A DNA stretch of 64,000 bases from Sphingomonas sp. ID1715 (GTDB taxonomy: Bacteria > Pseudomonadota > Alphaproteobacteria > Sphingomonadales > Sphingomonadaceae): contig NZ_JABEPR010000002.1 in the NCBI RefSeq assembly GCF_013044515.1, positions 434,001-498,000 on the forward strand, written 5' to 3'. A program made the translations under genes and the position numbers. Numbering within the stretch: the stretch's first letter is position 1; each line of letters starts with the position of its first letter. The notes below the pieces were generated by a model. That model saw only the letters and a program-made list of their open reading frames with translations. It was not told the origin of the DNA and did not search any database. This document shows, piece after piece, positions 59,479-64,000 of the stretch.

Positions 59479-61260
59479 ATGGCCGAGACCAAGACCGCCG
59501 AACCGATCAGCCGCAAGCTCGGCAACCTTGCTACGGTCTGGAGCTTCGCGCTCCGCTATCCAGGTCAGATCGCGGCGGCCCTCGTTGCGCTCGTGATCTC
59601 GTCCATGGCGACCATCGCCATTCCTTATGGCTTCAAGCGCGTCATCGATCGCGGTTTCGCCTCCAGCGGGGATGCCGCGGCCGTCTCGGCCTCCTTCTAT
59701 TATCTGCTGATGATCGTCGGTGTGCTGGCCGTAGCGACTGCCTTCCGCTTCTATTTCGTTTCCTGGATCGGCGAACGGGTGGTCGGCGACATCCGCCGTG
59801 CGGTGCATGCCAACCTCGTCCGCCTGGCGCCCCGCTTCTTCGAGGAGAACCGGCCGTCCGAGATCGCGTCGCGGATGACGAGCGACACCGCCGTCATCGA
59901 ACAGATCGTCGGCACCACCGTCTCGGTGGCCCTGCGCAACACCTTCACCGGCATCGGCGGCATCATCTATTTGTTCGTGCTGTCACCGAAGCTGGCCGGC
60001 TTCCTGATGATCGGCATACCGCTGATCGTGGTGCCGATCGTGCTGCTCGGCCGCCGCGTCCGGCAGTTCTCGCGCGCGAGCCAGGACAGGATCGCCGATG
60101 TCGGCGCGATCGTCGCCGAAACATTGGGCGCGATGAAGATCGTCCAAGCCTTCGGGCAGGAGGAGCGGGAGAAGAGTCGCTTCGGCGTTGCCGTCGAGGC
60201 AACCTTCGGCACCGCCAAGCGGCGCATCTTCATCCGTTCCATCATGACCGCCATCGTCATCGCGCTGATCTTCGGCTCGGTCACGCTGGTGCTGAAGGAA
60301 GGCGTCACCGACGTCGCCGCCGGCCGGATCAGTGGCGGCTCGATCGCAGCCTTCGTGCTGACCGGCGGCCTGGTCGCCGGTGCGTTCGGTGCGCTGACCG
60401 AAGTCTATGGCGACCTGTTGCGTGGCGCCGGTGCGGCCGGCCGACTCGCCGAGCTGCTTGCCGAGCGGCCCGAGATCACCGCCCCGGCCAATCCAGTCGC
60501 CCTGCCCGCCCCACCGCAGGGACGGCTTACCTTCGATCAGGTCAGCTTCCGCTATCCGACCCGGCCGGACACCAGCGCGCTCAACGATTTCTCGCTGGAC
60601 GTGAAGCCGGGCGAGACGGTGGCGGTGGTCGGGCCCTCCGGCGCGGGTAAGTCCACGCTGCTGCAGCTGGCCCAGCGCTTCTACGACCCGCAGCTCGGCG
60701 CGGTGCGGATCGACGGCGTCGACCTGCGCCAGGCCGATCCTGCGGAGGTACGCGCGCGGCTCGCCATGGTGCCGCAGGAGACGGTGATCTTCGCGGCTTC
60801 GGCGCGCGACAATCTGCGCTATGGCCGTTGGGAAGCCACGGATGCCGAACTTTGGGCCGCAGCGGAGGCAGCCAATGCCGCCGCCTTCCTGAAGGCGCTG
60901 CCCGAAGGTCTCGACACCTTCATGGGCGAAGGCGGCGCGCGCCTGTCGGGTGGGCAGCGCCAGCGGCTGGCGATCGCCCGCGCGATCCTGCGCGACGCGC
61001 CGATCCTGCTGCTCGACGAAGCGACCAGCGCGCTCGACGCCGAGTCCGAACGGCTGGTGCAGGATGCGCTAGATCGGCTGATGGCGGACCGCACGACCAT
61101 TGTGATCGCGCACCGGCTGGCGACCGTCCGCGCGGCCGATCGCATCATCGTGATGGACGAAGGGCGCATCGCCGAACAGGGGAATCACGACAGCCTGAGC
61201 GCCGCCGGCGGCCTCTATGCACGCCTCGCCCGGCTCCAGTTCGAAGGACTTGCGGCGTAG
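59479..61260 (+). CDS. ABC transporter, fused membrane and ATPase domains (MsbA-like)
   Basis: The 593-residue half-transporter has six membrane helices in residues 25-320 and an ATPase domain: Walker A VVGPSGAGKSTLLQLAQRFY, Q-loop MVPQETVIF, signature RLSGGQRQRLAIARA, Walker B ILLLDEATSALDAESE, H-loop VIAHRLATVR. It exports lipids or hydrophobic compounds as a homodimer. ATG 59479 (MAETKTAEPIS) is the likely start. The substrate is unknown. The gene is divergent from phaZ. Confidence 0.93.
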   Translation: MAETKTAEPISRKLGNLATVWSFALRYPGQIAAALVALVISSMATIAIPYGFKRVIDRGFASSGDAAAVSASFYYLLMIVGVLAVATAFRFYFVSWIGERVVGDIRRAVHANLVRLAPRFFEENRPSEIASRMTSDTAVIEQIVGTTVSVALRNTFTGIGGIIYLFVLSPKLAGFLMIGIPLIVVPIVLLGRRVRQFSRASQDRIADVGAIVAETLGAMKIVQAFGQEEREKSRFGVAVEATFGTAKRRIFIRSIMTAIVIALIFGSVTLVLKEGVTDVAAGRISGGSIAAFVLTGGLVAGAFGALTEVYGDLLRGAGAAGRLAELLAERPEITAPANPVALPAPPQGRLTFDQVSFRYPTRPDTSALNDFSLDVKPGETVAVVGPSGAGKSTLLQLAQRFYDPQLGAVRIDGVDLRQADPAEVRARLAMVPQETVIFAASARDNLRYGRWEATDAELWAAAEAANAAAFLKALPEGLDTFMGEGGARLSGGQRQRLAIARAILRDAPILLLDEATSALDAESERLVQDALDRLMADRTTIVIAHRLATVRAADRIIVMDEGRIAEQGNHDSLSAAGGLYARLARLQFEGLAA

Positions 61261-61276
61261 ATTCTTGGACGCGGCT

Positions 61277-61302
61277 GGAAACGACTCTCAACCTGCATCG
61301 TT
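61277..61302 (+). promoter_or_regulatory. EcfG-like promoter motif
   Basis: GGAAA is followed by 17 bases and then CGTT, one base off the EcfG consensus. It stands 82 bases before the ATG of the Thr-rich exported protein. Confidence 0.3.
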
Positions 61303-61383
61303 ACACCCCCGCGCGCTTTGCGCTTCGGGCACGGGGCTTTGAAGCGCACGGGGCCGCAAAGCCCGTGCGCAACGGAGGAGACG

Positions 61384-61821
61384 ATGATGAAGACGATTCT
61401 TTTGAGCACTGCGCTGCTGATCAGCGGTGTGGCCTATGCGCAGGCCGATCCGCGCGACGCCGGTCAGCCGATCGGCTCGGGCGCGACGCTGCAGCCCGGC
61501 ACCACCATGGGCGAGCGCGACACGATGGGCTCCAACATGCCCGCGGCGCCGACCGCGAACACGACGACGACCACCACGACGGATGCGTCCGCGGGCACGT
61601 CGACCGGAGCGACGATGAGCACGGACACGACCGCGACGACCGGCGCGGCCGGCACGACCGGTTCGGGCACGATGGTCGTGCAGCAGGGCGGCAACATGAC
61701 CGCGCCGCCGACGCCGCGCGACAGCTATCCGCGCTGCTCGCGGACGATCACGGACAATTGCGTGCAGAATGAAGCACGCGCGTCCGACCGTCGCGGCGGT
61801 CCGCCGGCGCGCCGCCGCTAA
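61384..61821 (+). CDS. Thr/Ser-rich exported protein, unknown function
   Basis: The 145-residue product has a signal peptide (MMKTILLSTALLISGVAYAQ). A low-complexity Thr/Ala/Gly/Met region covers about residues 40-105 (TTTTTTTDASAGTSTGATMS and similar). A short C-terminal part holds two Cys residues (YPRCSRTITDNCVQNEARA) that may form a disulfide. It ends in a basic PPARRR. ATG 61384 has GGAGGAG just upstream. No family is recognised; it is probably periplasmic or surface-associated. Confidence 0.65.
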   Translation: MMKTILLSTALLISGVAYAQADPRDAGQPIGSGATLQPGTTMGERDTMGSNMPAAPTANTTTTTTTDASAGTSTGATMSTDTTATTGAAGTTGSGTMVVQQGGNMTAPPTPRDSYPRCSRTITDNCVQNEARASDRRGGPPARRR

Positions 61822-61859
61822 TCCGTAACGGACTTGCGGGTTCGCCCGCTTCGAGCAAA

Positions 61860-61891
61860 GAGCCTCCCGAACCAGTTTCGGGAGGCTCTTT
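61860..61891 (+). terminator. Rho-independent terminator that also holds the SDR ribosome site
   Basis: A 12-bp perfect stem (61860-61871 with 61877-61888) and a 5-base loop are followed by TTTTC. The 3' arm contains GGGAGG, the only visible Shine-Dalgarno sequence for the SDR gene starting at 61896. Confidence 0.75.
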
Positions 61892-61895
61892 TCAT

Positions 61896-62822
61896 ATGAC
61901 CATCAGCTTCAAGGATCGTGTCGCGATCGTCACCGGTGCCGGCGGGGGGCTCGGCCGCGCCTATGCGCTGGAGCTCGCGCGGCGCGGCGCGAAGGTTGTC
62001 GTCAACGATCTCGGCGGCGCGCGTGACGGGACCGGTCATTCCGACGCCGCGCTGAAGGTGGTCGAAGAGATCGAGGCGGCTGGCGGCGAGGCGATGTCCA
62101 ACGGCGGCAGCGTCACCGAATATGCGCAGATGGTCGAGATGGTCGCCAAGGCGAAGGAGCGCTGGGGCGGCGTCCACATCCTCATCAACAATGCCGGCGT
62201 GCTGCGCGACAAGAGCTTCGCCAAGATGGAGCCGGAGGATTTCAGGTTCGTCGTCGACGTGCACCTGAACGGCTCGGCGAACTGCACCAAGGCGGTTTGG
62301 GACACGATGCGGGACCAGGCCTATGGCCGCATCCTGATGACGGCGTCCTCGACCGGCCTCTACGGCAATTTCGGCCAGGCAAATTATGGCGCGGCCAAGC
62401 TCGGCCTCGCAGGCCTCACCAAGACGCTCTACCTGGAAGGGGCGAAATACAATGTCCGCGTCAACACCATCGCGCCGGTCGCGGGCACCCGCATGACCGA
62501 AGACCTGTTCCCGCCCGAAGCCTTCGCCGCCTTCGCGCCCGAGAATGTCGTGCCGGCCGCATTGTACCTAATCAGCGAGGATGCGCCGACCAACATGATC
62601 ATCGGGGCCGGCGCCGGCGGCTTTCACGCCGCCTATGTGACGATGACCCAAGGCAAATATCTGCCGGAAGGCGAGCGCACGCCTGAAGGCGTCGCGGCGC
62701 ATTGGGCTGAGATCGTCGACAGGGCCGGCGAGACGGTGCCGGAATCCGGCCGCGAGCAGTCGATCGGCATCTTCCAGATGATGCAGCGGGCGGGCGTCGC
62801 AGGGCCAGGCTCGACCCGCTGA
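61896..62822 (+). CDS. Short-chain dehydrogenase/reductase (MFE-2-like)
   Basis: The 308-residue enzyme is an SDR close to the hydroxyacyl-CoA dehydrogenase domain of peroxisomal multifunctional enzyme type 2. Cofactor site: AIVTGAGGGLGRAYALELAR; NNAGVLRDKSFAKM; catalytic Ser in MTASSTGLYGNFGQ and Tyr/Lys in QANYGAAKLG. VVVNDLGGARDG is typical of this subgroup. It probably works in fatty acid or steroid beta-oxidation. Its ribosome site lies in the terminator stem before it. Confidence 0.9.
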   Translation: MTISFKDRVAIVTGAGGGLGRAYALELARRGAKVVVNDLGGARDGTGHSDAALKVVEEIEAAGGEAMSNGGSVTEYAQMVEMVAKAKERWGGVHILINNAGVLRDKSFAKMEPEDFRFVVDVHLNGSANCTKAVWDTMRDQAYGRILMTASSTGLYGNFGQANYGAAKLGLAGLTKTLYLEGAKYNVRVNTIAPVAGTRMTEDLFPPEAFAAFAPENVVPAALYLISEDAPTNMIIGAGAGGFHAAYVTMTQGKYLPEGERTPEGVAAHWAEIVDRAGETVPESGREQSIGIFQMMQRAGVAGPGSTR

Positions 62823-62880
62823 CGCACTGTATTGCTGCACTGATACACTTCTGCTAGATCGGCATCCAGGGAGGATGCCG

Positions 62881-63975
62881 ATGTATAGCGATAACGATCT
62901 CGAACGTGCCGTCGCCGCGGGTGCGCTGACGCCGGAAGCGGCCAGTGCCCTGCGGCGCTTCTTTAGCGAACAGGCCGCAACTCCGGTCGCCGATGAAGAG
63001 CAATTCCGGCTCATCACCGGCTTCAACGATATCTTCGTCGCGATCGCCAGCGCGCTGCTGCTGACGGCGCTCGCCTGGATCGGCTATGAAATGGGGCCGA
63101 AGCTCGAGGATGGCCCATCCTTCCTCTCGGGCCTGCTGGTTGCGGCTGCCGCATGGGGCCTGGCCGAATTCTTCACCCGGCAGCGGCGCATGGCACTGCC
63201 CAGCATCCTGCTGCTGCTCGCTTTTGCCGGCGGGATTCTCTTCACGGCGATGACGGCCCTGGTCCAGATCGTCGGCGAGTCTGCCGTGGACGATAATGAG
63301 CGCACCGCTGCCCTCCTCTTTGCGGTGTCGGCCGCGACCGCGGGCGCGGCGACCTGGGCGCATTGGCGCCGCTTTCGCGTGCCGATCACCGTTGCCGCTG
63401 GGGCGGCAGCTGCCGCGGGCGTGCTGCTGGCGCTGATCGCCTCGGCGGTCGCCGGGCTGCCGAACTTCAAGGACCTGATGCTGGCCAGCGCCTTCGTGCT
63501 CGGGCTCGGCGTCTTTGCCTTCGCCATGTGGTGGGACGCTTCGGACCGCGCGCGGGCCACCCGCCGCGCCGATGTCGCCTTCTGGCTGCACCTGCTCGCG
63601 GCGCCATTGATCGTCCACCCGGTCTTCCAGGCGCTCGGCGTGCTGGACAATCGCGTGTCGATGGGCAGTGCGGTGATCGTCGTGCTGCTCTATGTCGTGC
63701 TGGCCGTGGTAGCCCTGGTGGTCGACCGCCGCGCGCTGATGGTCTCGGCGCTCGCCTATGTCCTCTACGCGCTCAGCGCGTTGTTCCGGGAGCTTGGCGC
63801 CGTTGGCCTGAACGTCGCCCTGACCGCGCTGGTGATCGGATCGGCGCTGCTGCTGCTCTCCGCCTTCTGGCATCAGGCACGGGCAGTGATCGTGGAGCGC
63901 CTGCCGTATCGCATCGCCGGCAAGGTGCCGCCGACGCATGAGGCGGCGGGAACAGTGTCGGCGCAAACAGCCTGA
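62881..63975 (+). CDS. DUF2157-type multi-span membrane protein
   Basis: The 364-residue protein has a short soluble start (MYSDNDLERAVAAGALTPEA, the DUF2157-like helix) and about ten hydrophobic segments to residue 340. The function of the family is unknown. GGGAGG lies six bases before ATG 62881; the in-frame ATG 62875 is too close to it to be used. A palindromic repeat begins after its stop. Confidence 0.75.
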   Translation: MYSDNDLERAVAAGALTPEAASALRRFFSEQAATPVADEEQFRLITGFNDIFVAIASALLLTALAWIGYEMGPKLEDGPSFLSGLLVAAAAWGLAEFFTRQRRMALPSILLLLAFAGGILFTAMTALVQIVGESAVDDNERTAALLFAVSAATAGAATWAHWRRFRVPITVAAGAAAAAGVLLALIASAVAGLPNFKDLMLASAFVLGLGVFAFAMWWDASDRARATRRADVAFWLHLLAAPLIVHPVFQALGVLDNRVSMGSAVIVVLLYVVLAVVALVVDRRALMVSALAYVLYALSALFRELGAVGLNVALTALVIGSALLLLSAFWHQARAVIVERLPYRIAGKVPPTHEAAGTVSAQTA

Positions 63976-63977
63976 GC

Positions 63978-64000
63978 CGCTCGCTTCGAGCGAAGTCGAG
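63978..64000. repeat. Partial palindromic repeat at the right edge
   Basis: The last bases (CTCGCTTCGAGCGAAGTCGAG) match the start of the repeat family seen at 445-580 and 38634-38695; the element continues outside the window. Confidence 0.5.

Overview
The window is high-GC DNA from an alphaproteobacterium, most probably a member of the Sphingomonadales (Sphingomonas sensu lato). Pointers are two secreted proteins with a VPEPATWA-type C-terminal sorting signal, an exosortase-A-associated decarboxylase/ligase pair, a DUF3597 protein, TonB receptors with Ala-rich leaders, a trpGDC-moaC run, and a structural gene cluster with the gene order of Rhodobacter-type gene transfer agents (GTAs).

1-11.6 kb: a GTA-type head/tail cluster read on the minus strand: putative small terminase, large terminase, portal, a small membrane protein, prohead protease, capsid, a two-gene head spike (GhsA/GhsB-like), head-tail connector, tail terminator, major tail protein, g10 and the start of g10.1, which runs off the left edge. 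The cluster is crowded with short palindromic repeats. Several are read in frame inside genes (g10.1, g10, prohead protease, portal, terminase), and others fill the junctions. Three plus-strand genes (two small membrane proteins and a PEP-CTERM protein) sit between the phage-like genes. g10 also carries an apparent one-base frameshift.

11.7-24.3 kb: a GST, two divergent ClpP paralogues flanked by related inverted repeats, a large TonB receptor, trigger factor with a His-rich and Lys-rich tail, tRNA-Leu(UAG), and an exosortase-A-type module (PLP decarboxylase, AMP ligase with a 125-bp in-frame repeat, GNAT enzyme, acyl carrier protein, PEP-CTERM target).

24.3-39.95 kb: mostly housekeeping and membrane functions: DUF3597, CPA1 antiporter, Myb-like protein, thioredoxin reductase, a six-TM chemoreceptor, FNT channel, saccharopine-dehydrogenase-like protein, DUF1275, M28 peptidase, polyprenyl synthase, chorismate mutase, a MetX-like hydrolase, and trpG-trpD-trpC-moaC. 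Two minus-strand loci with C-rich hairpin loops (32.4 and 34.3 kb) look like small RNAs.

39.95-42.6 kb: a scar of two decayed, head-to-head genes (zinc alcohol dehydrogenase; PAS/receiver/LuxR regulator) directly behind moaC.

42.6-64 kb: a GMC oxidoreductase, a dicarboxylate symporter and an OmpR/EnvZ-type pair; carbonic anhydrase plus SulP transporter; a FixL/FixJ-like pair with a BLUF blue-light sensor gene between its two members; DedA; an alkyl-sulfatase directly coupled to a TonB receptor; PilZ; PHA depolymerase; ABC exporter; a Thr-rich exported protein; an SDR; and a DUF2157 membrane protein.

The most unusual feature is the colonisation of a GTA cluster, and of an acyl-CoA ligase, by palindromic repeats that keep the reading frame, together with head-spike genes located inside the structural operon.
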